From Daucus carota subsp. sativus (Eukaryota; Streptophyta; Magnoliopsida; Apiales; Apiaceae), in the NCBI RefSeq assembly GCF_001625215.2, contig NC_030385.2, positions 36,357,598 to 36,421,597 of the forward strand: 64,000 nucleotides of DNA, in the 5' to 3' direction. Below, one piece after another: positions 14,412 through 25,800 of the stretch; the first letter of the stretch is position 1; each line of letters begins with the position of its first letter. Made by a program: the position numbers and the translations under genes. The notes beneath the pieces were generated by a model. That model made no database searches. It was given only the letters and a program-made list of their open reading frames with translations, and was not told where the DNA came from.

Positions 14412-16033
14412 CTATGTTAACACTGGCTGCGCACCAGAATGGGCAGTAAGAGATCCCACCAAGGAAGAGGACTTTGCACCAAAACTCGAGGCCCTGGCAT
14501 AACTTGCTGCAGCTCCAGCACCAGATGAAGTAAAATAAGCTCCATTGAGCATCAGGTCTCCTTCTGATCTCCAGTTCCAGTGCATCCACCTGTCTGCGCG
14601 GAGATCAATCCTCTTGGTCACCTGCACAATCAAACCAATACAGTAAACATCTGCACAATAATGACAGACCGTCTTTCTTGCTTTTACTGTTCTGACTCAC
14701 CTCTTTAGCAGAAGGCTTTGAAGGTGCAAGAAATCTGTTTCCCTGGCTGTTTATTGTGGGATCAGCACTGCCTCCAACGGCATACATTTCCCAGTGGGTG
14801 TAGTCATTGTTCACCACATGAAAGTATCCGTGCCTACACCTGCAATGGCAGATCCACAAATATTATGCTTTCGTGTTGGTAACAACGGCTAGAAAAATCT
14901 ACCTTGGCATTCTCTGGATAAGACCCTCTCCGAAATGATTGTAAGCCACTGTCACTTGCATAGGGTAATCTCTCCAGTAGGAGTCGCTGTGGCTTAATAG
15001 CATCACCTGGTCATTTACACCAATTATATTAGTCTGAGTTGACAATTACTTGAGAACAATGATATGTGCAGTGCAGGGTTTAATTATTTACTTTATTGTG
15101 GTGAGTAAAGTAATTGTTGGATATTGTGATGGCAGTTGATCCCATTATAGCATCAATCAGGCCATCAGCACATTTGGAAGAGAATTGTGATCAATCCAAA
15201 TGTGGCTTGATCCCAGAATGTTGACACCATCACCATCAGCCATTCTTCTCCAACCATAATAACTTGGTGAGCTTCTAACCGTGGCATTGCCGGTTCGTCT
15301 GCAATCATGGATGTGGAGACCATGAATAATAATATTGGTCACATACTCAACTGTAATGCAAGCCCCATTTGCAATATGGACAGAATATCCTCGGGCATCA
15401 ATAGTCTTAAAGCTGTTCATGATCAGCTCTTGTTTAAGTGTGATCACCATGCTCTGTCCGAAAACAATCCATAAGGGACTTTCTTGGATCACAGCATGAC
15501 GGAGGGTGCCTGGTCTGGGACTTACAGGGTCATCGTCATTCGGGTTTGTGACCACATAGTAGTTGCCATCACGGCCGCCAATAGCACCACGTCCAAAACC
15601 AATGGCACAGTTGGCAAGGCGTTTGCGGTTGCGTTCCCAGTTCCGGTCACAGCTCCAACAGTCATCAATAGGGTTCCCTGTCCCACAAGGGAAGAAACCC
15701 AACTCTCTCCTTCCAGTGCTATTCCTAATTGCCCTGCAAATTTCACACTCTTCTGTCAGCTTTGAATTCATCTTAAAATCGGAAGTTACATGAGAATGTG
15801 AATAATTTGGAATTCTTATAACATAGAGATATGTTATTTTTAGAACATTTGTTTTTACTTGCAGAAAGATTTGTATCGGAGTTGCATGTTTCATTGTGCG
15901 CATGCACATTGCATTGTGCTGTGATAGCTATTTATACGCACCTTGATTCGGGATGTTGGTAGTCACCTTCCGTCGCTGCTTTGGCAATGAAGAAGAGCAG
16001 AAAAATGCAGAGTGGCCTTAAGGAGGCCTCCAT
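14412..16033 (-). pseudogene. Pectate lyase copy 1, damaged
   Basis: Recognisable exons on the minus strand: 15942-16033 (signal peptide), 15092-15733, 14903-15006, 14701-14839, 14412-14621. Compared with copy 2 it shows three lesions. First, the two exons encoding the linker before AIRNSTxRR are absent; the intron between signal exon and catalytic exon is only 208 bp, and their loss (108 bp) keeps frame. Second, one base is missing near 15177, so the frame breaks right after WIDHNSL and ends at a stop ten codons on. Third, the last exon lacks about 16 bp, replacing the conserved C-terminal RxGRQC with an unrelated end. Splice sites still look usable, so it may be transcribed, but the active-site half would not be made. 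The catalytic domain before the break is well preserved, suggesting recent loss. Confidence 0.85.
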
Positions 16034-16078
16034 TGTTGTAATTGATGAGTGAAGTGACATGTTTTGAATGCTGCAGTC

Positions 16079-16085
16079 CTTTATA
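16079..16085 (-). promoter_or_regulatory. Possible TATA box of pectate lyase copy 1
   Basis: TATAAAG on the minus strand, about 46 bases before the start codon, inside a stretch alignable with the upstream of copy 2. The short leader makes this tentative. Confidence 0.4.
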
Positions 16086-16639
16086 AGAGAAACAGAGAGA
16101 TTGAATTTTACCCGGTCATTAGACGTGTAATGGTTACCAAATAACTTTGGTTAAGTTTAAATTTTATAATCTGCACTGATCTTCTTTTCTTTTTTTTGCC
16201 AAGTAAACGGCACTGATCTTTAGTTAGATATTAGTGCATACTATACTACTGCATGGTGTACTGATAAATTTGGATCCGGTGCATTAGTGCTAGTATGATC
16301 GCACCCAATTAGATTTTATAGTTATAAATTAATATTTTACGGGTTGTGAGGAAAATTTTTAAACCGATTTAACTAGGTTGTATGGAAAAGGTTTTATCTA
16401 TCCTATCTTCAACGGTGAAAGATGCCCAGAATTTTCAGTTTCATGTTCTGCAATCTACATATGCTTTTGTCATCTGTCATCCTGTCTTATTATCAAATGG
16501 ACGGTGAAGATCTCCGACTGTAATACGATAGAACTTAGACCTATAAGAACATGTGAATCTTCCATTAGCCCCGAACACAGATTATACTGTGATTTCGAGT
16601 TGGAAGGGCTGTAAAAAACAAGAGAGATATAGCGGTAGT

Positions 16640-16830
16640 TCTAGGTGTACCTCAACACAACTGCAGCGTACTGTGTGGCTTGCAGAGTGGAGTGCCGGTG
16701 GTTACACCTTGGCACGAGGAAAAATAAGAAATGGACCACACCGACTCTTAAAGTGAAACAACTCTACCCGCACATATTAATTACACTCTCTTCTCAGTTC
16801 TCACTACCCCCGAATCCCGATCTACTGTAT
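16640..16830. repeat. Upstream part of pectate lyase duplication, copy 1
   Basis: Shares long runs with 25640-25800: CAACACAACTGCAG, GCATGAGGAAAAATA-like, CACACCGACTC, AAGTGAAACAACTCTACC and CGATCTACTGTAT. This piece is about 0.6 kb upstream of copy 1, while its twin is about 3.7 kb upstream of copy 2. Confidence 0.8.
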
Positions 16831-16832
16831 TA

Positions 16833-17063
16833 CTCCCTCTGGTCCTCAAGACACTTTGACTTTTTACACACAATTTGAGAAGCTTTGACCACATATTTAA
16901 AATTAATATTTTTAAAATTTTCTTTTTTTTAATAATAGTATTTATGTTATATTTTTATTCAGAAAAAAAAAATATTTAAAAATATTGATTTTAGATATGT
17001 GGTCAAAGCTCCTAAAAATATATGTAGAAAGTCAAAACGTCTTATATTAAGGACCAGAGGGAG
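16833..17063. mobile_element. Stowaway-type MITE
   Basis: 231 bp between TA target copies (16831-16832 and 17064-17065). Ends CTCCCTCTGGTCCTCAAGAC and, inverted, CTCCCTCTGGTCCTTAATAT. It inserted exactly at the right edge of the duplicated upstream segment; the twin at 25800 lacks it. Confidence 0.9.
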
Positions 17064-17077
17064 TAATCACTTTTTCT

Positions 17078-17674
17078 TAGGGTTAAAAATGGGGCGGATT
17101 CGGGCAGGGATTTAATTTCCCAGTCCCGCCCCATATATATTTTTTCTGCCCTGTCCCCGCCCCATTCCCCGTGAGTATTTATTTTTAATCCCCATCTCCG
17201 TCACACTGGGGATTTAATATAATTTCGTCCCGCCCCGCTGTTATAATATTACACTTTAAGTAATTACTTTAGAATTTAGTAATTTTTTCTTTAAAATTTA
17301 ATAAAAATATACGAGACATGTATATTAAAAGCAAAAAATTAAATATAATAGAAATCAAAGAGACATGTTATACATTGTAAAATTATAGTTTTGTGTATTT
17401 TAAACTAATAATATTAATGTTAATAAATATATTATATTAAATATAATTATTTATTTATATTAAATATATGCGGGGCGGGGCGGGGAATCTCCGCGGGGAT
17501 TCAACAAATACCATTCTTGCCCCATATTTTGACGGGACAGAAAATCATTCCCCGTCATTACCCCATTCCCCATATTAGCGGGGCGGGTCTGCCCCATTCG
17601 GACCGGATTGTGGCGGGTTCCCTATTCCCCCGCCCCCGTCCCCGTCCCCGTCCCCGTTTCCGTTTTTAACCCTA
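17078..17674. mobile_element. hAT-type non-autonomous element with CCCCGCCCC arrays
   Basis: 597 bp, bounded by an exact 8-bp target duplication CTTTTTCT (17070-17077 and 17675-17682). Inverted ends TAGGGTTAAAAA and TTTTTAACCCTA. Both arms carry GC-rich arrays (GGGGCGGGGCGGGG, CCCCGTCCCCGT) and the centre is very AT-rich. The 8-bp duplication and TAGGG start indicate the hAT superfamily. No transposase. Confidence 0.9.
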
Positions 17675-17682
17675 CTTTTTCT

Positions 17683-18166
17683 CTACAGATGTGTACTCAG
17701 CGGTTTTGTAGCTAGGTAGTGTTTATGTTGCTTCATTTTATATAAACTTTTTGCTAATTTATACTAGTTTTACTGCCGGATAACTTCTGGAAATATTTTT
17801 TGCTGTCTGCAACATATCGAGTGTGTAAATACCAACAGAGAGATTTACAAATACAAACAGAGATAAGAGTAAAAATCATAATTACATTCAATCAAAGGGT
17901 TTGAACCAGAATTCTTAAGCACATCAACAAAACAGACTCAGAGTTCTGAAGCACATCAACAGACGACAAAGCTTAGTCTTTAGTTTCTTTATGTTGTCTG
18001 TTCTCAACAGCAAGGTATGGCTTAGAGACATAAGGATGATAAATGGCCCAAGAAAAAAGACACAAAGTAAAAAAACCACAAGAGTTGAATAGGAAAGGGA
18101 AGCATTACTTTGCTAAGAAGTAATGGATCCCAGTATAATAAACAAACACGAAAACAGGAAGAACAA
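17683..18166. other. Spacer between the two pectate lyase units
   Basis: Non-coding DNA without recognised features. Confidence 0.4.
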
Positions 18167-18442
18167 CGCTTCTGAACCTGATCCAAGAACTGTGATTTTT
18201 TTCAGTTGAAGCAAGCTAGAGGTTGATCAAGGAAGGTTAATATATTGTGTGTGTATGGAGGGAAAAGATATACACTTAACAAACAAAGAGACTCGGGCAC
18301 TCGGTTGAAAACTGAATTGACCTACTATTCTGAACTGGATGTTGCTTATCATAATTTATAGGGTAAAGGAACACTGTAATTTGTAAAAGACTTCTTCCTA
18401 TGGCCGTTTTGTGCTAGTTTTACGAAATGTGTAAATTCTGTG
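18167..18442 (-). other. 3' flank of pectate lyase copy 2, part of the duplicated unit
   Basis: Homologous to 14197-14411; likely holds the 3' untranslated region. Confidence 0.7.
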
Positions 18443-21400
18443 TTAACACTGGCGGCCTATACGACAGAGAAGCACACCAGAATGAGACGTGAGAGATCCG
18501 ACCAAGGAAGAGGACTTTGCTCCTAAACTCGAGGCCCTGGCATAACTTGCTGCGGCTCCAGCACCAGATGAGGTAAAATAAGCTCCATTCAGCATCAGGT
18601 CTCCTTCTGATCTCCAGTTCCAGTGCCTCCACCTGTGTGTACGGAGATCAACTCTCTTGGTCACCTGCACATTCAAACCAATACAGTAAACATCTACACA
18701 ATGATGAGAGACTGTCTTTCTTGGTTTTACTGCTCTGACTGACCTCTTTAGCAAAAGGGTTTGATGGGGCGAGATATCTATTTCCCTGGCTGTTTATTGT
18801 GGGATCAGCACTGCCTCCGATGGCATACATTTCCCAGTGGGTGTAGTCATTGTTCACCACATGAAAGTATCCGTGCCTACACCTGCAGTGGCAGATCAAC
18901 AATGATTTATGAACTCGCGAAGTAAAAATGGATAGAAAATTCTTTTCCTATGTGCCTGTAAGGAATCAAACTTGGTAATAACTATATTCTACCTTGGCAT
19001 TCTCTGGATAAGACCCTCTCCGAAATGATTGAAAGCAATTGTCACTTGCATAGCCTTATCTCTCCAGTATGAGTCGCTGTGGCCTAATAGTATCACCTGG
19101 TCATAGTGCGCAAGTTATATTAATCTGAATTCAGAACCAGTTAAAAATAATGATATGTGCAGGCTGTAATTGGTTACCTCATTGTGGTGAGTAAAGTAAT
19201 TGTTGGATATTGTAATGGCAGTTGATCCCATTATAGCATCAATCAGGCCATCGGTACATTTAGAAAGAGAATTGTGATCAATCCAAATGTGACTTGATCC
19301 GAAAATGGAGATACCGTCACCATCAGCCATTGTTCTCCAACCATAATGACTTGGTGAGCTCCTGACCATGGCATTGCCAGTTCGTTTGCAATCATGGATG
19401 TTGAGACCATGAATAATAATATTGGTCACATACTGAATCGTAATGCAAGCCCCATTTGCAATATGCACAGAATGTCCTCGGGCATCAATAGTTTTAAAGC
19501 TATTCATGATCAGCTCTTGTTTTAGTGTGATCACCATGCTTCGTCTAAAAACAATCCATAAGGGCCTGTCTTGGATTACAGCATGACGTAGCGTGCCTGG
19601 TCTGGGATTTACAGGGTCGTCATCGTTTGGGTTTGAAACCACATAGTACTTGCCATCACGGCCGCCAATAGCACTGCGTCCAAAGCCAATGGCACAGTTG
19701 GCAAGGCGTTTGCGGTTGCGTTCCCAGTTGCGGTCACAGCGCCAACAGTCATCAATAGGGTTCCCTGTCCCACAAGAGAAGAAACCTAGTTTTCTCCTTT
19801 CAGTGCTATTCCTAATTGCCCTGCAAATTTCACACTCTCCAGTCAGCTTTGGAATTTCTTTACATAATCCATCTAGTTAAGTGACACTGTGACATTACAT
19901 ACTCTTTAAGTGACCAGTTCTCCTAAAACTAATTGGCGTTTTTGCAAATTTCTTATTGAATAGATTTCTAGGACTAAACATATCTGCACGGAGGGAGTCC
20001 CTTTGAGTTTACAGCTGGTGCACAATGTCGATGTTATAAACCGTGACAAAAGAACTGAATAGTTGGAGGTAAATTCAAACTCTGTCGGTCCTCGAAGATG
20101 CGGTGAATGCAGAGGGGGCAGTACCCTCCGTAAATGTTTTCAATTTAAAAGAAATGCACAAGGTGGGGTATTAATTTACAGTAATGGAGTGTCGGTGAGG
20201 CGAGGTATGTTTTGTAAAGATGAGAAGTAATAAAGAGCAGACAACTCGTTGTGTAAGTTACGGATTAGTAACATTTCCAGAAAGCACTGGCAAAACAGAA
20301 ACTCATGTGGCCTACACCAGCTGGGTTACATGACATTCTGCAGAACAGTTGTGCTTAAACTACCCTTTTATTATTACGCGATCCGTTTTAATACTAATCA
20401 ATCAAGAAGCTGCAGGTAGTCCACTGCGTAACGTGTAACATATGAAAGCAGAGAAAGAAATAAAAGGTGTGCATTTAGAGACAGTGTCGAGATTCCGATT
20501 ACTGTTAACCGGCTGCATTAAGGTTGAATCAAAACCATCTTAGTAAACAACATGACACTGTAACAAGAAGATACTGAACAATGTATAATTACTCTGTTCT
20601 CCGGTCTCCAGTATGATCCATTACTCACTCACATGGACAGATCACAAATGAACTTACGATTAAAAAAATTCAGAGACATTCAAGATTAATCATAATAATT
20701 AATAAGTAAACCAAATAAATTGTTGATTTACATATAATTCATTAAAAAATCTGTTCTAAAACAAGCAGTTACAGACTTACATATTAACCATGGTTGCAAC
20801 TGATTCCGGATCATCCACTGCATGCTCATGCCTAAAAAAATAATACACAACACAACACCGACAATGTTATAATAATTGCAAAATTAACTGTTTAACTACA
20901 ATATTTACTAATGTGATATAGTGGTAATATTTACTAAAGCAAGAATAATTCTATTGCGTAGGCAGAGTAGCTATTTGACTGTTAAAGTTAAAGTAGCAGC
21001 AGATAAAAATGTAAGATTTGTTCCATAAAGACTTGTCATGTGAAATGATTCTATAATAGGAGGAAAACCAGAGCGAATATATTACAGTCTACGCACACTT
21101 TTGGAGACAATTTCCGAGCAGATGCCATTGGCGGGAGACTTTTACGAGATACCGAGTACATGTTTGGCGTGATTTTCAAGTGTCTAGTTAAATTAGAAAT
21201 ACGCTATTGGATAAACGAGAACAACACATGTAATTGTCTAAAATTCTACATTCTAGTGATCTGTGAGCATAATGCAGTGAATAAGTTCAGAGCAATGAGA
21301 AGTAAAAGCCTTACAAAATCTTAATCAATTGCCAGTTAGGTTTCAGAGAGCCATTGTAGTAACATTATCTTATCATTTACTAGGAAAATGATGATTATTG

Positions 21401-21904
21401 ATTCATTATTCTGTTTAAACTAAAGGTTATGATTGTCGCGCAATTCTTGTATTAAACTGGAGCACACATAATAGCCAGACGAAACAGTTCGATACAGTTG
21501 AGAATTTGAAATACTTACTTGTAGGCACGCAATGTCGTGTTACTTGAGCTCTGCACCTGAATCATTTCTTCCCCACTGTAATCACCAGTTTATGTTGTTA
21601 TTAATTCGACAAGAGAGATATTCAAAGCGCGCTGAATAATAAAGAAAAAACAGATCACAAGAAGCATAAATCACGCGGTTCAGCTAATATGTTAGCCAGT
21701 TCAAATGAACTAGCTTGATCAAGTTTTTTATACTCAAAATACGATATGGACTTGCGGAAAAATGAAGTAAGATATTTGAGATGACCGTGCGCACGCACAT
21801 TGCATTATGCAGTGATTAGCTATTTATACACACCTTGATTCCGTTACAACTTTGGCAATGAAGAAGAGCAGAAAAATGCAGAGAGGTTTCAACAAGACCT
21901 CCAT
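18443..21904 (-). CDS. Pectate lyase, copy 2 (intact)
   Basis: Secreted calcium-dependent enzyme that cleaves de-esterified pectin in the cell wall by beta-elimination (polysaccharide lyase family 1). Seven exons on the minus strand: 21834-21904, 21519-21575, 20781-20831, 19178-19820, 18993-19096, 18744-18882, 18443-18664; 428 aa, in the normal range. A signal peptide ([19 protein letters not shown]) is followed by a short linker, [13 protein letters not shown], then AIRNST and the catalytic beta-helix. Motifs: [19 protein letters not shown]-like [11 protein letters not shown], the calcium-site segment [33 protein letters not shown], catalytic-site [21 protein letters not shown], and the C-terminal CRIGRQC. 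Exons 2 and 3 are 57 and 51 bp; the three small 5' exons spread over 2 kb. It best matches the plant group with a CRxGRQC end, but I cannot assign a numbered member. Confidence 0.95.
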
Positions 21905-21993
21905 TGTGGTAACTCAGGATAAGTTGAGTGCTTAAGTTTTCTCTGAGGTTCTCGTACAAGTTGGGAGCAAATGAAAGGTTGAACGCAGCAGTC

Positions 21994-22001
21994 TTTTTAT
22001 A
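21994..22001 (-). promoter_or_regulatory. Possible TATA box of pectate lyase copy 2
   Basis: TATAAAAA on the minus strand, about 90 bases before the start codon, next to GACTGC that is also found by the copy 1 TATA-like site. Confidence 0.5.
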
Positions 22002-22529
22002 GCAGAAAACCAGAGAAAGAGTGAGAGTGAATTTTACTCTGTCTCTAAGCTTGCAATAATTACCTAATAATTGTGGTTAAATCAAAAATTGTAGAAGCAT
22101 CTTATGACAAAATAAATAAATAAAAATTGTAGAGGCAATTCTTCCGCGAGGAACGCTACTTATCCCGAATTGGACCCCAAAATTATTTCTCAAATGATGT
22201 GATAAAATAATTTTAATTAAATAATTTATTTGGATATAAAGATTGTCATTATTATTATTAATGTGAACCAATCATATATTGACAATTAAGATTTGTAAAA
22301 AAATTGTCTAACAATTTTCAAAATACCTATATATCACTATACTATTTCATCAATCATCATGCTCGGTATTTACTTTGATACTAAATGCATAAAATTTTCA
22401 ATTATTCAAAAATACTGCTTCTATCACAATTAATGTGCTTTGTTTGATTTTTTATGATGAAGCCAACCCAACTTAATTGAATTTTACTGATAAGATAATT
22501 GGCAAAAGAATTATAGGAAAATATATTAT

Positions 22530-23584
22530 ATACTTATATATAATAAGCGTAAGGGAGATAATTTGGTCGCATGGTCCTATGGTCCAAAAGCTTATCATCC
22601 GTTGGATCGTATATTGAACAAATAAGCACCGTTAGATTAGAAAAAAATTAAATTATGTTCTATAAGGAAACTTGGTCGCATGGTCCTATGGTCCAAAAGC
22701 TTATCATCCGTTGGATCGTATATTGAACAAATAACACCGTTAGATTAGAAAAAAAATTAAATTCTGTTCTATAAGGAAACTGATATCTACTTGCATGTTT
22801 ATAATTCCTTTTCTGAATCCAAAACAAATTCTGTCTTTCAAGTGTTTTTGGTTTTTTTTTAATCCAAAATAAATATTTCCTACAAATTTTAATTGTAGAA
22901 TCGTATAAATCGCACCGTCACAAAATTATTTTTATCCATCGGATCGTATATTGAACAAATAAGCACCGTTAGATTTGAACAAAATTAACTCCCGTTCCAT
23001 AAGACAACTGATATCTACTTGCATGTTTATAATTCCTTTTCTGAATCCAAAACAAATTCTATATTTCATGTGTTTATGATTTTTTGTAATCGAAAATAAA
23101 TATTTTCTACCAATTTTATTTGTAGAATCATATAAATCGCGCCGTCACAAAATTATTTTTATCTAATATATTTTAAAATTAATAAGCCCGATTTATGTGA
23201 GGAACGAATACAAAAACTTTTTATTTAATCCAAAACAAATTCTACCATCTTATTGCATGTTTATGATTCATCTTCTTAATTTAAAACAAACTGTGTTTAT
23301 CAATTTTAATCTCGAACCATAAAATTTTTAAAAAAAATATTTTAATCACATTATAATAATGCTAATATAAATTACATTTATAAATATAATCTTATAGGAG
23401 TTGGCGTCACATATTTTACTTAAAATAATTTAAAATTTGATAGAAAGAATTAATACTTTGGCATGATACATACAATTTTAATTTATTATTTATAAATTAA
23501 ATTTTTTCACACCATTTAAAATATATTTAAAAAATTTATAAATAATTAAAAAGCTCACGTGCCTTGCACGGGCTATAAGCTAGT
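22530..23584. mobile_element. Helitron-like non-autonomous element
   Basis: The right end GTGCCTTGCACGGGCTATAAGCTAGT resembles plant Helitron 3' ends: a short GC hairpin (CGTGC/GCACG) about 10 bases before a terminal CTAGT followed by A. The left end near ATAATAAGCGTAAGGGAG is approximate and I do not see a clean TC start. No target duplication, as expected for Helitrons. No helicase sequence. Inside are tandem copies of a roughly 110-bp unit. Confidence 0.55.
22562..23060 (+). repeat. Tandem repeat units inside the Helitron-like element
   Basis: A unit of about 110 bp starting TTGGTCGCATGGTCCTATGG occurs at about 22563 and 22672 almost unchanged. A third partial unit with GGATCGTATATTGAACAAAT lies at about 22940. 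The following block CTACTTGCATGTTTATAATT is also duplicated (22790 and 23020). Confidence 0.85.
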
Positions 23585-23731
23585 ATTATTAGAAAATGCA
23601 ACTACAGACAATTCTACTTGAAAATATATTTTTCGATATTTCGAGACACTGATTGATCATGGAGCTGACATATAATCTCTTGATCTATATGTACTCATAT
23701 AATTTTTTGTATGGTTAAAATACTAAAGACT

Positions 23732-23864
23732 GAGCACGGTTGATAGCTCAGTGGTAAAGAGCTTATCCTCTGTCGTCCCAGGTCATGAGTTCGACCCTGG
23801 CTCACCCCGAGAGTTTCGTAGAGCAGATACTCATATGTAAGGTTATAAGCCATATTTGTCAAAA
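23732..23864 (+). mobile_element. tRNA-derived SINE with target duplication
   Basis: 133-bp element. Its head carries RNA polymerase III promoter boxes: A box TAGCTCAGTGGTAAAGAGC and B box GAGTTCGACCC, as in tRNA-derived plant SINEs. The tail ends in an A run. A perfect 15-bp duplication AAAATACTAAAGACT flanks it (23717-23731 and 23865-23879). The exact duplication points to a fairly recent insertion. It is not a tRNA gene: the sequence does not close into a cloverleaf acceptor stem. Confidence 0.9.
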
Positions 23865-24199
23865 AAAATACTAAAGACTCACATTTATGACTTGTGATTG
23901 TTGTTAAAACTTTGATGTTAATGTAATGGTGGGATTATCAGAATTTTATGCATAAATGCGAAAAGATAAAATGAAGAAACATTATGGGGAAGCGTACGGC
24001 AGTAGTCTCGTTCAGTGGATCCTTCGTATCTTGACAGGGTGTCCTTTAATCTGACAATTTAATGCCAAACTTGACATAACTTTCAGCGCAGGCAGCCACC
24101 AATCCATATAATTCAGCGAACGAGTAGTACTCTTCCACCAGATTCACAGTTGTCGTGTTTCTATTTTTTAAGTAAAGATGAACATGTTCCTGTATAATA

Positions 24200-24433
24200 C
24201 TCCCTCTGTTTTTTTTATATGACACTTTTGACTTGGGCACGTAACTTTAGGTGGGTTGACCGGGTAGTAAAAATCATTATTTTTAATTGATTTTTTTTGT
24301 GAATTAAAATTTTGATTTCATATTTTTATTCAGGAAAAGAAAATTTCGAAAAAAATGTTTTTAACTACCCGGTCAAAGCACTTAAAAATGTGTGCCAAAA
24401 AGTCAAACGTCATATATTAAAAAACAGAGGGAG
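24200..24433. mobile_element. Stowaway-type MITE
   Basis: 234 bp between TA copies. Ends CTCCCTCTGTTTTTTTTATA and, inverted, CTCCCTCTGTTTTTTAATAT; both lead into a GACTTTTTGG/GACTTGGG stretch. Confidence 0.9.
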
Positions 24434-24514
24434 TAATAGTCTCAAAATGATGGTTGTTTGATTTTTACACACAATTTGATACTATGTTAAAAGAATATAT
24501 TTATATATATATTA

Positions 24515-24850
24515 CTCCCTCCATCCCATTTTAAGTGTCAACTTTGCAATTTTCACACATATTAAGAAACAATTAATGTAATATTTTTATCATCATCTTT
24601 CCACAACTAATCAGCTTAGTTTTCATACATATTAATTACATATCTCATTAATTATTGTGTATTGGACCTTCTCTCAATTCAAATCACACTATACATTCAT
24701 AATGCTTCTAAATATATTTATGAGGGGTTGTTGGTTGTATTTAATACTATATTGGAAATAGTATAAATTTTACATGGGTTAAAGAGTATGACACATATTT
24801 TGGGAAATTTTTTTTTTGCAAACTGGACACTTAAAATGGGATGGAGGGAG
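24515..24850. mobile_element. Stowaway-type MITE
   Basis: 336 bp between TA copies (24513-24514 and 24851-24852). Near-perfect inverted ends CTCCCTCCATCCCATTTTAA. Confidence 0.92.
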
Positions 24851-24971
24851 TATTTTTCAGAAATTATCTATATAAAATTTTAACATTTTTATTTTATTCA
24901 AAAATTATAGAATTTAAAAAATAATGTGTAAAAATAAATTCTCTTTCGTCGCATGTAAGTTAAGTGATTAA

Positions 24972-25330
24972 GAGCAAGTCCAAGAGTGCATTATATTGAT
25001 GTCCTAAATCAAAATTTAAGGCACTTGAAGCAAATCAATGCTCCAACAGTGTCCTAGTAGTGCCTTAAAACACTAGGACATGTAACAAGTGTCTTATTTT
25101 TGAGGCACCACTATGCATGCCCTATCAATTAAAAAATAATTTCCTACCTCCTCCCTCCTTTTCATTTCCCTCCAATAACAATTCAAACATATATTATTAT
25201 TTTAATAATAAGGCATAATAATGGGGCATTGTTGTTGGAGTTGATATATTAAGATGATGTCCGAAGTCACTAAGACACTATATTTTATTATATTTATAAG
25301 GCATTTGCTAGGACATCGTTGGACTTGCTC
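24972..25330. mobile_element. Tourist-like MITE (PIF/Harbinger)
   Basis: 359 bp with inverted ends GAGCAAGTCCAA and TTGGACTTGCTC, flanked by TAA on both sides (24969-24971 and 25331-25333). A 3-bp TWA target and a GAGCA-type end fit PIF/Harbinger MITEs. Inner subterminal repeats include TAGGACA and ATGTCC. Confidence 0.85.
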
Positions 25331-25639
25331 TAACATGTTATTTAGAAGTTTGACCGTTTGAATTTAAATTAGACCACAAAAATTGAGATTTTTATTGTGT
25401 AAATAAAAATATATGTATACGAAGGTGTAGTTAGGAATAATCTTAGATAGATAGAACGTTCGTTCTTTTTAATATATTTAAAAGAGGATTGATTCACGTA
25501 AAATGAGATAAAATAACAGTTTTTTCACGTTGGATTACATAAAAAAGAAATTAAAAGTAAAATATTAGTGTGATATCATGCAGATGTATAGACTTTTGAG
25601 GCTGAAATAACAAGTGATGATCGAACTTTAGATTAACCA

Positions 25640-25800
25640 CAACACAACTGCAGTGTATAGAGTGTGGAGTGGCGGTGGTGACAACTGGGCATGAGGAAAA
25701 ATAGAAACGGATCACACCGACTCATCAAGTGAAACAACTCTACCTGTACATATTTATTACTACATTCTTTCCCTTCAATGCCCCGATCTACTGTATCAAT
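25640..25800. repeat. Upstream part of pectate lyase duplication, copy 2
   Basis: Twin of 16640-16830. Here it lies 3.7 kb from the pectate lyase start because the Helitron-like element, the SINE and three MITEs sit between. Confidence 0.8.

Noticed and set aside
22562-23060. CRISPR-like repeat array
   Set aside because: Units of about 110 bp are adjacent, without regular unique spacers, in a plant genome and inside a Helitron-like element.
23740-23815. A tRNA gene
   Set aside because: A and B boxes are present, but no acceptor stem closes, and the region is flanked by a 15-bp target duplication with an A-rich tail, as in a SINE.
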